The notes: generated by a model from the letters alone, not told the origin. Shown: positions 28,155 to 36,647, counted from the first letter of the stretch. The stretch is 64,000 nt of DNA from Devosia sp. (GCF_014860165.1 NZ_JACZKG010000063.1:1-64000); one strand, 5' to 3'. Translations and numbers: made by a program.

Positions 28155-28325
28155 GCCCTCATCCTAGCGGATTCAACGATATGGCGCGATAGGGGGCAAT
28201 CGCGGCAACCTGATGGCAATTTGTGGGCATCGCCTGTGCAAGGATGCGATTGTACATTGCCTTTGCCTCTCGTCTCCGTATTCACTTTTCGTTAAGGGCC
28301 GGAAAGACGGCCGGGGGACCTGCCG

Positions 28326-30218
28326 ATGAGCAAGCGCAACACCTTGGGCGCGCGGCTGCGCTATGCCTTTGATACATCCATGTCGGCCGGGCCGATTGCG
28401 CTGATCGGCTGGCTCGCCGTGCTGTCGCTCATCGTCATCGTGGTCGCGGGCGCAGTGATCGCGCTGCTGCGCGTCACCCCCGATGGCGGGGAAGCGCTGG
28501 GCTTCGTCGAGGCCATGTGGGCCTCCCTGATGCGCACGCTCGATGCTGGCACCATGGGCGGCGACACCGGCTGGGTGTTCCGCATCGTCATGCTGGCGGT
28601 GACCATCGGCGGCATCTTCATCGTCTCGACGCTGATCGGCGTGCTCTCCTCGGGCATCGAGGGCAAGCTCGACCAGTTGCGCAAGGGCCGCAGCCAGGTG
28701 CTGGAGGAGGATCACACCATCATCCTCAACTGGAGTCCCTCCATCTTCGACATCGTCTCCGAGCTGGTCGTGGCCAACAAGAGTCGCCGCAAGCCGCGCA
28801 TCGTCATCATGGCCGAGCGCGACAAGGTGGAGATGGAAGACGAAATCGCCGCCAAGGTGCCTGACCTGGGCAATACCCGCGTCATCTGCCGCAGCGGCGC
28901 GCCGACCGATCTCTACGACCTCGGTCTTGTCTCCCCGCAGCAGGCCCGTTCCATCATCGTGCTGTCGCCAGAAGGCGCCGACGATGCCGACAGCCAGGTG
29001 ATCAAGACCATCCTGGCGCTGGTCAACGATCCGCGCCGTCGCGAGGCGCCCTATCGCATCGCCGCCGAAATCCGCGACGCCGCAAATGCCGAAGTCGCCC
29101 GAGTGGTCGGCGGCAGGGAGGCGCAGCTCGTGCTGGCCGATGACCTGATCGCCCGCATCGTCGCCCATTCCAGCCGCCAGGCGGGGCTTTCGGCGGTCTA
29201 TTCCGAACTGCTCGATTTCGATGGCTGCGAGATCTATACGATCGCCCAGCCGGGCCTGACGGGCAACAGCTTCGGCGACGCGCTGATGGCCTATGAGGCC
29301 TCGACGCTGATTGGCCTGGTGACCCCGGACGGGCAGGTGAGCCTCAATCCACCCATGCAGACGCCCATTCCCGAAGGCGCCCGCGCCATCATCATCGCCG
29401 AGGACGACGCGGCCATCGCCATCTCGACCGCCTCCATTACCATCGACACATCGGTGATCCGTCCGGACGGTATCCGGCCCGAGGCGCCCGAGCGGGTGCT
29501 GCTGCTGGGTTGGAACCGGCGCGCGCCCGTCATTATCTATGAACTCAGCCGCTATGTGGCACCCGGTTCGGCGCTCACCATCGCCGCCGATACGCCGGAT
29601 CTCGATGCCGTCGTGGCGGGCCTTTCCGTCGCCAGCGCCAACCTGGCGGTCGAATATGGCCGCATCGATACCACCAGCCGGACGGCCCTGGAGGCGCTCG
29701 ACATTCCCGCCTACGACCATGTGCTGGTGCTGGGCTATTCCGATCTCCTGGCGCCGCAACCCACCGATACCAGCACACTGGTGACCCTGCTGCATCTGCG
29801 CAAGATCGCCGACGCCGCCGGTATCCATATCAATGTGGTTTCGGAAATGGTGGACGTGCGCAATCGCGAACTGGCCGAGGTGACCCGCGCCGACGATTTC
29901 GTGGTCAGCAACAAGCTGGTCAGCCTGATGCTGGCGCAGGCCTCCGAGAACGACATGCTGGGTGCCATCTTCGACGACCTGCTCGACGAGGAGGGCTCGG
30001 AAATCTACATGCGGCCCATCGAGGCCTATGTGACGCCGGGAACGCCGGTCAATTTCTACACCATCACCGAGGCAGCGCGGCAGCGCGGCGAGGTGGCCAT
30101 CGGCTACCACTGCCCGCGCCCGGGCGCCAAGGCCAACGGCATTGTCGTCAACCCGGGCAAGGCCGCCGCCATGCAATACCAGCCGGGCGACCGGCTGATC
30201 GTGCTGGCGCGGGACTAG
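28326..30218 (+). CDS. CASTOR/POLLUX-type ion channel with RCK-like NAD-binding domains
   Basis: 630 residues. Two N-terminal membrane helices (about residues 22-48 and 78-102) flank a pore-loop-like segment, then two Rossmann/RCK-type cytoplasmic domains follow (for example HTIILNWSPSIFDIVSEL near residue 137 and RVLLLGWNRRAPVIIYEL near residue 390). This layout matches the family of plant CASTOR/POLLUX channels and bacterial homologues. It probably gates K+ or another cation in response to ligand binding to the RCK ring. The ion is not provable from sequence. It is a single gene just upstream of the tRNA-Arg. Confidence 0.82.
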   Translation: MSKRNTLGARLRYAFDTSMSAGPIALIGWLAVLSLIVIVVAGAVIALLRVTPDGGEALGFVEAMWASLMRTLDAGTMGGDTGWVFRIVMLAVTIGGIFIVSTLIGVLSSGIEGKLDQLRKGRSQVLEEDHTIILNWSPSIFDIVSELVVANKSRRKPRIVIMAERDKVEMEDEIAAKVPDLGNTRVICRSGAPTDLYDLGLVSPQQARSIIVLSPEGADDADSQVIKTILALVNDPRRREAPYRIAAEIRDAANAEVARVVGGREAQLVLADDLIARIVAHSSRQAGLSAVYSELLDFDGCEIYTIAQPGLTGNSFGDALMAYEASTLIGLVTPDGQVSLNPPMQTPIPEGARAIIIAEDDAAIAISTASITIDTSVIRPDGIRPEAPERVLLLGWNRRAPVIIYELSRYVAPGSALTIAADTPDLDAVVAGLSVASANLAVEYGRIDTTSRTALEALDIPAYDHVLVLGYSDLLAPQPTDTSTLVTLLHLRKIADAAGIHINVVSEMVDVRNRELAEVTRADDFVVSNKLVSLMLAQASENDMLGAIFDDLLDEEGSEIYMRPIEAYVTPGTPVNFYTITEAARQRGEVAIGYHCPRPGAKANGIVVNPGKAAAMQYQPGDRLIVLARD

Positions 30219-30332
30219 GCATCCGGCAACCACCGGCTTCCGGTCACGACAGCAAAAACGCCCGTTGCGCGGATCGCCCGCTTTGGTTAGGTTGCGCCCT
30301 GTTCAGCCGGGGCCGCGCCCCGCGTGACGGAT

Positions 30333-30411
<79 letters not shown>

Positions 30412-30456
30412 CCTTTCAAAGACTTAGCTTCGCCCCTCGGAACTGAGGTGATCGCA

Positions 30457-30474
30457 AACTCACGAAATCCTCAC
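30457..30474 (+). repeat. Left arm-type integrase site
   Basis: AACTCACGAAATCCTCAC lies 46 bp inside attL. It is repeated exactly and in the same orientation at 40666-40683, just inside the other end. Paired short repeats at both ends of an element are typical of arm-type binding sites of tyrosine integrases. Confidence 0.6.
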
Positions 30475-30491
30475 GACGAGGCGTTGTCACG

Positions 30492-30674
30492 TTATTTCTT
30501 GAACACCACGTCCCATTCGTTGGGTTCCCCGGCCTCGACTGGCGTGTCTGCAAAGTCGGCGATGATCCGGCCCGAGCGATCGATTGTGATCCGCCGCACT
30601 GTCATGCCGGCGGCCTTGGCGCCCTTCAGGAGCTTGGTAATATCGGCCTGGGTGAATGGTGCAGCCTTGGTCAT
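30492..30674 (-). CDS. Small conserved-type hypothetical protein of the element
   Basis: 60 residues starting MTKAAPFTQADITKLLKGAK. The frame stays open to 31007, but only the last 60 codons look like a real protein. The beta-rich middle (MTVRRITIDRSGRIIADF) resembles small proteins often found next to integrases in Hyphomicrobiales islands. Function is unknown. It is the first gene inside attL and reads toward the tRNA. Confidence 0.65.
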   Translation of the reverse strand: MTKAAPFTQADITKLLKGAKAAGMTVRRITIDRSGRIIADFADTPVEAGEPNEWDVVFKK

Positions 30675-30748
30675 AACCTTCTGCCTCGCCTCTTGTGACC
30701 GTTTGTGATTCCAGCACCGTCCGCTATCGTACCGCTGCGCCATGCGAC

Positions 30749-31291
30749 ATGGATGCGACATGGGGATCGAGATTGACCGACCAAGAACAGCCAAGCCCGC
30801 CGCCGCCTCCATCCGAGTGGCAGAAGCAATGGTGGCGAGAGGCCGAACGCGAGCACGATCGGCAGGATGCCCAAGCTGAAAACCACAAGGGGCAGCTAGA
30901 GGCCTTTGCGCTGCAGGGCATTCGAACCCTGGGTTTGACATCCGCTGGCGGCGTTGCCGCAGTTCTGGGCTTCTACAGCGCGAATTACGCTCGCCTCTCC
31001 GAAACACCCTATGCTTTGAGCTCGGTGAATAAGCTCCTGGGCATGCTGTTCCTTGCGATGCTTGCCACGCTTCTAACCTGTCTGTTTGGCTACTTTAGCC
31101 AGGTATTTTTCGCAGCGGCGGTGCACTCCAGAGTGCGACACTGGGATCACCCCTACATCAAAGCTGGTCCAAAGACTGAGCGCTATATCTTATATGGCAA
31201 CATCACCAGAACGCTTGCAATCGTCGCGTCACTGTTCGCTGCCATTTGCTTGCTGATGGCAGGGTTGGACTTCCTAGTAATCGTACGCTAG
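30749..31291 (+). CDS. Hypothetical two-helix membrane protein
   Basis: About 180 residues from the ATG at 30749; a TTG at 30773 (TDQEQPSPPPPPSE) and a GTG at 30695 are alternatives. A Pro-rich and highly charged N-terminal part (WQKQWWREAEREHDRQDAQ) could be a short coiled coil. Two long hydrophobic segments follow (LGMLFLAMLATLLTCLFGYF and LAIVASLFAAICLLMAGLDF). Not recognised. It points opposite to most genes of the element, so it may be a cargo gene. Confidence 0.6.
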   Translation: MDATWGSRLTDQEQPSPPPPPSEWQKQWWREAEREHDRQDAQAENHKGQLEAFALQGIRTLGLTSAGGVAAVLGFYSANYARLSETPYALSSVNKLLGMLFLAMLATLLTCLFGYFSQVFFAAAVHSRVRHWDHPYIKAGPKTERYILYGNITRTLAIVASLFAAICLLMAGLDFLVIVR

Positions 31292-31345
31292 GCCGCCCGG
31301 CTCAGCGCCCGTCGACAAATCCGCCTCAGTGGAGGGCATGACATC

Positions 31346-31849
31346 ATGCAGCAAGTTGCTGCTACCACCGCGCCGGACATCTGGCCAATTCTTTGGCCGG
31401 TCATCATCGGCGGACTGCTCGCGACGCTGCCATCTGTAGTGGGGCAACTGCTCACGCATTTGCTTGCCCAGTCGTCGGAAAAGAAAGCTCGACGCAGAGA
31501 CCGCTTCCAGAAAATTGGTGAAGGTCTCTCATCTCTGGAAGTGTGGCTAAACAATCGACGCAGCGAACTCGCTTTTGCGGGGCCAGCAGTCGCCGAGCCC
31601 GACCCTCTGCCATCCATAATGACACTTGCGATGATGGACTTTCCGGAGCTTCTACCGGCGCTGGATCTCCTCGAGGAGAAGGCCAGGGACTACACAAGAT
31701 GGCAGATCGCTGCGGCGAGCAAGCGATTGAAAGGAGACTTTGCGACCATTAATGATGGTTTCGATGATGCCTTTCGCCCATTTTGGGGGCAGTTCCTAGC
31801 GGTGCAGAAGGAACTGAGGGCTATAGCCGCGGGCCGGGAGTTCAGTTAG
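31346..31849 (+). CDS. Hypothetical protein with one N-terminal membrane helix
   Basis: 167 residues. Residues 10-40 (IWPILWPVIIGGLLATLPSV and following) form one membrane segment, then a basic stretch (SSEKKARRRDRF) and a mostly helical cytoplasmic domain. Not recognised. It reads in the same direction as the membrane protein 54 bp upstream, so the two may be one cargo operon in a unit otherwise on the minus strand. Confidence 0.6.
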   Translation: MQQVAATTAPDIWPILWPVIIGGLLATLPSVVGQLLTHLLAQSSEKKARRRDRFQKIGEGLSSLEVWLNNRRSELAFAGPAVAEPDPLPSIMTLAMMDFPELLPALDLLEEKARDYTRWQIAAASKRLKGDFATINDGFDDAFRPFWGQFLAVQKELRAIAAGREFS

Positions 31850-31859
31850 CTCGGCGAAC

Positions 31860-32162
31860 CTACAGCCCCAGCCGTCGCTCCACCTTGTGCCTCATGGCCA
31901 TTGTGGCGTTGATCTGGGTATTGATCGCCAGGAAGTCGGGAATGCTGGTGCCGCCGATGCCGCCGGCCGTCACCCTGCCGAGAAGCACCTCCAGTTTGGC
32001 CAGACGGCCCTCGATCGCGATCAGGTCGCAGATGAGAGGTGTTTGACCCTCGTTTGCGGTGACTTTTGCTGCCGAAATACGCTTGAGTACCGCCCGAAAC
32101 TTGCCCTTTTCGTACCTGTCGAGATGCGCAGGCGCCCGGATTTCCGCGGGTTTCTGATCCAT
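31860..32162 (-). CDS. Hypothetical element protein, possibly small-terminase-like
   Basis: 100 residues from the ATG at 32162, with AAAGGA upstream. Helical; the stretch APAHLDRYEKGKFRAVLKRI followed by a leucine-patterned region faintly recalls P27-type small terminase subunits (PxHLs.eak..w..i). That resemblance is weak, and no large terminase is present. It is the last minus-strand gene of the structural block, behind a 129-bp gap (32163-32291). Confidence 0.6.
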   Translation of the reverse strand: MDQKPAEIRAPAHLDRYEKGKFRAVLKRISAAKVTANEGQTPLICDLIAIEGRLAKLEVLLGRVTAGGIGGTSIPDFLAINTQINATMAMRHKVERRLGL

Positions 32163-32291
32163 AGGGGCTGTCCTTTCAATGAAATTGAGGGTCGATTTCC
32201 CACCAGAGGAAAAAATCTGCACGTGAGGGCACCGTGGGTCCGAGGGGGCGCGGCCTGGCGAACATTCACATGCCCCCCCACAGCGGATCTC

Positions 32292-33497
32292 CTATACCCC
32301 CGCGTGAATAATCTTGTTGAGGATGAATGTCGGTTGGATGTTGTTGTGGGCGCCGCCGCCGCCGTCGTTCTGCAGTTGCCCGCCACCGGAGGCTGCCGTC
32401 AGGGCGGTGAATGATCCCCCCGAAGCTGCAGCATCAGTTCCGGCGGTGGTGGTGAGTGGATCGGGCAACTGTGCCGCGGTCAAAGTGTGGGTCTCGGAGC
32501 CGCCGGCATCACCAAGGACGTCACCGTCGAGCCGATCAGAGGCGTCTGTGAGCCGATTGGCGCTCGTCCCACCCATATTGTCCTTGCCGGCGACAACCCG
32601 GCCGCGAAGGTCTGGCAGGTTGAAGGTGGTGGAGCCGTCGCCGACCCCGTATGTCGTGCTAACTACCGCGAACAGGGCCGAATAGGTGGCGCGGCTTACC
32701 GCCTGGCCATAGCAAAACAGCCATCCAGTCGGGGCTGTGGTGCCGGCGTAATCGATCACCGCACCAATCGGTGAGCCGGCGCCATCAGCCCCATCTGCAC
32801 CGTCGGCCCCATCTACGCCGTCCTCTCCCTTGTCCCCCTTGGGCACGAAGAAAGCCATTAGCTCGTCATCATCAGCGAAAGTACCCGAACCGCCGACATA
32901 GGCCAGCGTCAGCTTGCGATAGCCCGTGCCGTCGACAACCGAGCCAGTGACCTGGAATGAATGAAAGTCCGAAGGCTCGCCAATTGAACGCAACCAGAGT
33001 GTGCCCTTGGTCAGGGACGTGCTGTCGTCCCATGTGTCGAGTTCTGTCGATACCGTCGCGCCATTGGCATCGAGGTTATCGATATAGGCCGCCGTGGCAC
33101 TGCCGATGGTGGCATTGTTCAGCCGCAGGTATCCCGAGCCCGGATCGGCATCCGACACGCTGTCGCTGAACCGGTAGAACAGCCCCCGGCCATTAGCTTG
33201 CACGACTGTGAGGTCGGCCAGCAGATCGCGCAGCCTGGCCGAGCTCGTGGTCGTGTCGGAATGGGGGATGATCTCGTAGGCATCGCCCGTCAGGCTGGCG
33301 CCCGGCCATGCATTGATGGCCAGCGCCTCATTGTCGGTAGGATCGGCAGTGACACGCGCCATCAGGCCTGATGCGGGATCCATGAACATATCGTTCTGGC
33401 GCACCTTGCCGACCCAGGCGGTGCCGACGCCGGTCACGGTGGTGCCGCCATTGGCGACCGTGACTGTTCCGACGTTGTAGGGGGTTGGGGTGGCCAT
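32292..33497 (-). CDS. Phage tail-fibre / collar protein with collagen-like repeat
   Basis: 401 residues. The N-terminal 220 residues are beta-rich with repeated V/T/G patterns, as in fibre shafts. Near residues 222-242 a Gly-X-Y stretch (GDKGEDGVDGADGADGADG) can form a collagen-like trimer. The C-terminal part is a phage tail-collar domain with PTGWLFCYGQAVSRATYSAL, FNLPDLRGRVVAGKDN and a final GAHNNIQPTFILNKII, which is characteristic. It probably makes receptor contact. It starts directly after the stop codon of the preceding small gene (TAGATG). Confidence 0.9.
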   Translation of the reverse strand: MATPTPYNVGTVTVANGGTTVTGVGTAWVGKVRQNDMFMDPASGLMARVTADPTDNEALAINAWPGASLTGDAYEIIPHSDTTTSSARLRDLLADLTVVQANGRGLFYRFSDSVSDADPGSGYLRLNNATIGSATAAYIDNLDANGATVSTELDTWDDSTSLTKGTLWLRSIGEPSDFHSFQVTGSVVDGTGYRKLTLAYVGGSGTFADDDELMAFFVPKGDKGEDGVDGADGADGADGAGSPIGAVIDYAGTTAPTGWLFCYGQAVSRATYSALFAVVSTTYGVGDGSTTFNLPDLRGRVVAGKDNMGGTSANRLTDASDRLDGDVLGDAGGSETHTLTAAQLPDPLTTTAGTDAAASGGSFTALTAASGGGQLQNDGGGGAHNNIQPTFILNKIIHAGV

Positions 33498-33686
33498 CTA
33501 TTCAGCCTCCCCCAACCACCAGGCCAGATTCTCATCCAGTTGCTGCCGCTCCCCTTCGGAAGCCGGCCAACCGCCATCCAGCCGCCGCTTTGTGGCCTCA
33601 AGCATGGGAACGACTACCTCTGCGAACTCGGCGCGGCGCTCGGCCATCGCTGGGGAGAGCTTTATAGGCTCGGCTGGTTTCGTCAT
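33498..33686 (-). CDS. Small hypothetical protein preceding the tail gene
   Basis: 62 residues from the ATG at 33686, which has GAAAGG 7 bases upstream. An in-frame ATG at 33701 lies right after a strong hairpin. Charged and helical (MAERRAEFAEVVVPMLEATK), ending in a Trp pair (NLAWWLGEAE). Not recognised; by position it could be a tail assembly or chaperone factor. Its stop codon abuts the tail gene ATG, so the two are co-translated. The composite leader element A lies just upstream. Confidence 0.65.
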   Translation of the reverse strand: MTKPAEPIKLSPAMAERRAEFAEVVVPMLEATKRRLDGGWPASEGERQQLDENLAWWLGEAE

Positions 33687-33708
33687 GGCGTTACCTTTCA
33701 TGACACAT

Positions 33709-33725
33709 CACCCCCTTCGGGGGTG
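33709..33725 (-). promoter_or_regulatory. Leader hairpin upstream of the tail unit
   Basis: CACCCCC-TTCG-GGGGTG is a GC stem with a tetraloop. On the minus strand the G-run next to it is the nearest Shine-Dalgarno-like sequence for the ATG at 33701. No T-run follows, so it is not a standard terminator. A similar hairpin precedes the capsid unit. Confidence 0.5.
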
Positions 33726-33746
33726 GGGTGAACTTTTGTGTTTGGG

Positions 33747-33793
33747 TTTGGTCTCAGTGCGAACGCAAGGGCAGCACCGGTGTGGATCCGAGG
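33747..33793 (-). promoter_or_regulatory. Composite leader element A
   Basis: Read on the plus strand: TTTG, 1 base, TCTCAGTGCGAACGC, 8 bases, CACCGGTG (a palindrome), 3 bases, ATCCGAGG. The same four blocks with identical spacings occur at 35750-35796. Both copies sit in gaps before minus-strand structural genes and are followed, in that direction, by a hairpin and a start codon. This suggests a shared promoter/operator. Confidence 0.6.
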
Positions 33794-33911
33794 CGCCGGC
33801 AAGATATGACCAGCCCCAGGGCCTGAAATTGTGCGGCACGGGCCGCCTCTTTCGAAGCCGGGCCATCGCAAACCCTCCCGTGCCGCCTCTTTCCCCTCAC
33901 AGGGTTCTCTT

Positions 33912-35045
33912 CTAGCTCGCGGCGACCTTGAGCAGCTTGACCGCATCGTCATTGGCCAGGCCGCCGCCAATCCGGCGGTAGGCGTAGAACAAGACGTTCG
34001 GCTTGCTGGTGAAGGGGTCGCGCAGGAACTTGATGCCGGCCTTGTCGACGATGATGTAGGCCATGGTGAAGTTGCCGAAGGCGATCGGGTATTCGCCGGC
34101 GCCAATATCCGGGAAATCCTCATTGATCTCCACCCGGTAGCCCAGCAGGTTCGGCGCCGCTCCGTCGGTCATTGCATCCCGCCAGAGATAGTTGCCCATC
34201 CCATCCTTGAACTTGTCGACCACCGATGCGGTGTTAGAGTTCATCTGCCAGACCGCGCCGTTGCGGTAAGGAGCGCGAAGGGTCCACATCAGGGTGCGGA
34301 GCACGTCGGCGGGGTTGGATGCCGGGAAGTTCGATGCGTTGCCGGTCGGGACATACTGGATCTTGCCGGCCGCACGGGTGAAGTCATCATCAGTCACCGT
34401 GTCGTACGTCAGCAGCCCGCGCGGCTTTCCCTTGAGCCCATCGCCAGTGATGAATGCCGTTCCCTCAGAGCGACCGAACTTGTCGGTGATCTTGCCATCC
34501 ACCCAGGCGCCGACGTCGCGGTTTGCGTCATCAAGCAGACGTTGGGTGACGCGCTGCAGGGCGTAGATTTCGCCGACAGGAATCCGCCACTTGTCGAGCT
34601 CGGCGGTATCGGTCTCGGGGCGGCCTTCGGATTCCCCTACCCACTCCGCGCCGATTTCGTCGCGATCGTCGATCTCCTCGAACGCATCACCCGTGGTGAT
34701 CGTTTCGATACGCGATATGCGCCGCATCGGGGACTGGTCGTAGAGGCGGGTGGTCATCTGGTCGGACATGACCGGCATCACCAGATACCCGCCGTCCGGG
34801 TCGCTGCCAACGCTGTTGGTTTTCAGTTCGGCATCATCACCAGTGCGAACAAACTTGCCCAGGGCCTTGTGCTCGGGAGTGGCGTCGCCGCCGCCGCCCT
34901 TGTGACCGCCGCCTCGGTTGATGCGGGCCTCGAGGGCCTCTCGTTCCTTGCGCTCGGTGTCGAGGCTGGTGTCAACGTGCTTGCGGAAGGCGGCAATTGC
35001 ATCGCCCTGCTGACTGATGAGGCCGGCGATTTCTTCGGGGTCCAT
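33912..35045 (-). CDS. HK97-type phage major capsid protein
   Basis: 377 residues from the ATG at 35045 (MDPEEIAGLISQQGD). The first 45 residues are charged and helical, like the scaffolding delta-domain, then a Gly-rich linker (GGGHKGGGGD). The HK97 fold follows: GGYLVMPVMSDQM, ISRIETITTGDAFE, AFITGDGLKGKPRGLLTYD, VWQMNSNTASVVDKFKD, LLGYRVEINEDFPDI, and the C-terminal VLFYAYRRIGGGL. The delta-domain would normally be removed by a prohead protease, which is not seen here. No portal or terminase is adjacent. It is the last gene of a three-gene unit behind leader element B. Confidence 0.93.
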   Translation of the reverse strand: MDPEEIAGLISQQGDAIAAFRKHVDTSLDTERKEREALEARINRGGGHKGGGGDATPEHKALGKFVRTGDDAELKTNSVGSDPDGGYLVMPVMSDQMTTRLYDQSPMRRISRIETITTGDAFEEIDDRDEIGAEWVGESEGRPETDTAELDKWRIPVGEIYALQRVTQRLLDDANRDVGAWVDGKITDKFGRSEGTAFITGDGLKGKPRGLLTYDTVTDDDFTRAAGKIQYVPTGNASNFPASNPADVLRTLMWTLRAPYRNGAVWQMNSNTASVVDKFKDGMGNYLWRDAMTDGAAPNLLGYRVEINEDFPDIGAGEYPIAFGNFTMAYIIVDKAGIKFLRDPFTSKPNVLFYAYRRIGGGLANDDAVKLLKVAAS

Positions 35046-35085
35046 GTCGGGTGTTCTCCAGTGATTTGTTTTCCCGACCCCCAAA

Positions 35086-35430
35086 CTATGCGCGCTTTTT
35101 CCCCGCGTCCTCGGAGTTAATTGGTTTCGTCCGAAGTTTCTTTCGCAGCCGGTCCCGCGTCGCTGGGATCTGATGCGACGGGGCGAACAGCTTGGCCGCC
35201 ATGACGCAAGCACGGTGACTGCTCGACGCCACACCAGAGGTCAGCAGGGCACTGGCATAGGCCAACGCCGCGCCATCATCGACCTGGTTCCGACCCGGCC
35301 GGCCGCCACACAGTATGGCCGCTGCAGACCGCCAGCGCCCGTCATTGGTCAGATCGGACATGGCCTCGCAGTATTGCGCGAGCGCCAGCCGCATAGCCTC
35401 TGAGGGTTTGTCGAACCGGGTGGGCGGCAT
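35086..35430 (-). CDS. Hypothetical element protein
   Basis: 114 residues, mostly helical N-terminus (EAMRLALAQYCEAMSDLTND) and a strongly basic C-terminus (RDRLRKKLRTKPINSEDAGKKRA). Not recognised. It sits 4 bp after the preceding small gene and 40 bp before the capsid gene. The basic tail could bind nucleic acid, but nothing more can be said. Confidence 0.6.
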   Translation of the reverse strand: MPPTRFDKPSEAMRLALAQYCEAMSDLTNDGRWRSAAAILCGGRPGRNQVDDGAALAYASALLTSGVASSSHRACVMAAKLFAPSHQIPATRDRLRKKLRTKPINSEDAGKKRA

Positions 35431-35434
35431 GGGT

Positions 35435-35707
35435 TCAATTCGCCCTTGGCGGCCACTGGCCGTTGTCGTTGTCGCCTGGCACCTCGGCGCGCATCTGCTC
35501 GGTGATCTCCTCGAGCACCGCTGCGCACTCGGCGAGCGTCATGGCGTTATTGGTCATCATGGCGACCGTCACGCCTTTGACGGCCCCCTCTACGAGCATT
35601 TCGATCGTGAGGCCCCGCGCCGCGAACTGCGGTAGGAGCCCGGCAACGGACTCGGCGATGATGCGGACCAGGTTGTCGTGGCGTTCGTCTTGTTCGGTCA
35701 ATGACAT
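35435..35707 (-). CDS. Hypothetical element protein, first gene of the capsid unit
   Basis: 90 residues (MSLTEQDERHDNLVRIIAES), acidic and helical, ending in a polar tail (PGDNDNGQWPPRAN). Not recognised. Its start codon lies 2 bases from a hairpin whose descending arm contains the only G-rich ribosome-site-like sequence, so translation may be controlled by folding. Composite leader B lies just upstream. Confidence 0.62.
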   Translation of the reverse strand: MSLTEQDERHDNLVRIIAESVAGLLPQFAARGLTIEMLVEGAVKGVTVAMMTNNAMTLAECAAVLEEITEQMRAEVPGDNDNGQWPPRAN

Positions 35708-35709
35708 TG

Positions 35710-35727
35710 CATCCCCTTTAGGGGATG
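35710..35727 (-). promoter_or_regulatory. Hairpin sequestering the ribosome site of the capsid unit
   Basis: CATCCCC-TTTA-GGGGATG is a perfect 7-bp stem with a 4-base loop. In minus-strand sense it reads CATCCCC-TAAA-GGGGATG and ends 2 bases before the ATG at 35707, so the AGGGG-like ribosome site lies within the stem. Confidence 0.55.
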
Positions 35728-35749
35728 ACGATCATCCCCCCCTTCTGAA

Positions 35750-35796
35750 TTTGTTCTCAGTGCGAACGCTGGATGGTCACCGGTGGCAATCCGAGG
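35750..35796 (-). promoter_or_regulatory. Composite leader element B
   Basis: The second copy of the arrangement described at 33747-33793: the same TTTG, 15-base, CACCGGTG and ATCCGAGG blocks with gaps of 1, 8 and 3 bases. The bases in the gaps differ between copies, so selection on the blocks is likely. It lies in the gap between the DUF1376 gene stop and the first gene of the capsid unit. Confidence 0.6.
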
Positions 35797-35825
35797 TCGG
35801 TCCAGCTTTGGACATACCCCCCGCA

Positions 35826-36647
35826 TCATGCTGCACCTGCCATCGCCTTGGCGGCGTCCAGTTCGGCCTGTGTGGCGGTCACGGTGCCACGAGTGCCAAA
35901 GATGATCTCCCTGCCCCTGACCTTGGCCAGGAACGGCACGAGCGGGTCGCCCTCTCGCACTACCGGCAGGGTGGCGGTTTCGGACTTCGCTGGCGCTTCC
36001 CGCAGCTTGGCGACGAGCTGGTAGCGCTCGATGTGCGGTGCATCCCGGCCTTGGCCTCGAATGCCGGCACATGTTGCCCCAGCCTCGGCGCCGCATTGCT
36101 GGCACTGCACGGCCAGCGCATCATCCCGGCTGATCCCCATGGCGGCATAGTCCCGGATGTTGCGGGACATTCCAGCCAGGTCAAACGCATGCTCATGGCC
36201 CTTAGGGCCTTTAGGGGATTCTTTCTGGTTCTGGGTAGCATCCGGTTCGCATATGCGTTCGGCATGCGATCGCAATGCGGTCGCATGAGTGGCGCCCTTG
36301 TTTTCATTGGGCTTTTTGTCCCACCGCGCTTTGGCGCTCCGGCTTGCGGAATTTGCTTTCTGAAATGTGTTTTTCAGTTCCGCCTCGACCCATTCCGCCG
36401 ACAGCAGGCCGTCGGTTTCGGTCACCTTCCCCTCATCGATTAGAGCGGTCAGAACCTTGCGAAACGACGCTGGTGCCATTCCGCATAGCCTCGCCAATCG
36501 CGCGTCATCACGCGGGAGCCGATCGCCCCGGTCGAATATGAGGCAGACCAGCGTCAGCAAAACGCCCCTCTCGACCGGCGACAGGTTGCCGATGCGCGAC
36601 AGCCAGTCGGTTGGAAAGAAGCGGTACCACCGCGGGGAACTGGTCAT
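35826..36647 (-). CDS. DUF1376 replication-associated phage-type protein with zinc motif
   Basis: 273 residues from the ATG at 36647 (MTSSPRWYRFFPTDWLSRI). The first 95 residues match the DUF1376 winged-helix type common in prophage replication regions (LSPVERGVLLTLVCLIFDRG, LARLCGMAPASFRKVL). A variable linker precedes a probable zinc site, CQQCGAEAGATC followed by a His (APHIERYQ), near residues 180-210. Such proteins sit where an O-like replication initiator would be. The start overlaps the stop of the preceding gene by 4 bases (ATGA). Confidence 0.75.
   Translation of the reverse strand: MTSSPRWYRFFPTDWLSRIGNLSPVERGVLLTLVCLIFDRGDRLPRDDARLARLCGMAPASFRKVLTALIDEGKVTETDGLLSAEWVEAELKNTFQKANSASRSAKARWDKKPNENKGATHATALRSHAERICEPDATQNQKESPKGPKGHEHAFDLAGMSRNIRDYAAMGISRDDALAVQCQQCGAEAGATCAGIRGQGRDAPHIERYQLVAKLREAPAKSETATLPVVREGDPLVPFLAKVRGREIIFGTRGTVTATQAELDAAKAMAGAA

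Noticed and set aside
28173-30233. 686-codon minus-strand frame opposite the ion channel gene
   Set aside because: It is the antisense of a gene with clear membrane and Rossmann patterns, and has no motifs of its own.
30675-31007. Longer form of the 60-residue protein next to attL
   Set aside because: The extension overlaps the divergent membrane protein gene and looks like an antisense shadow.
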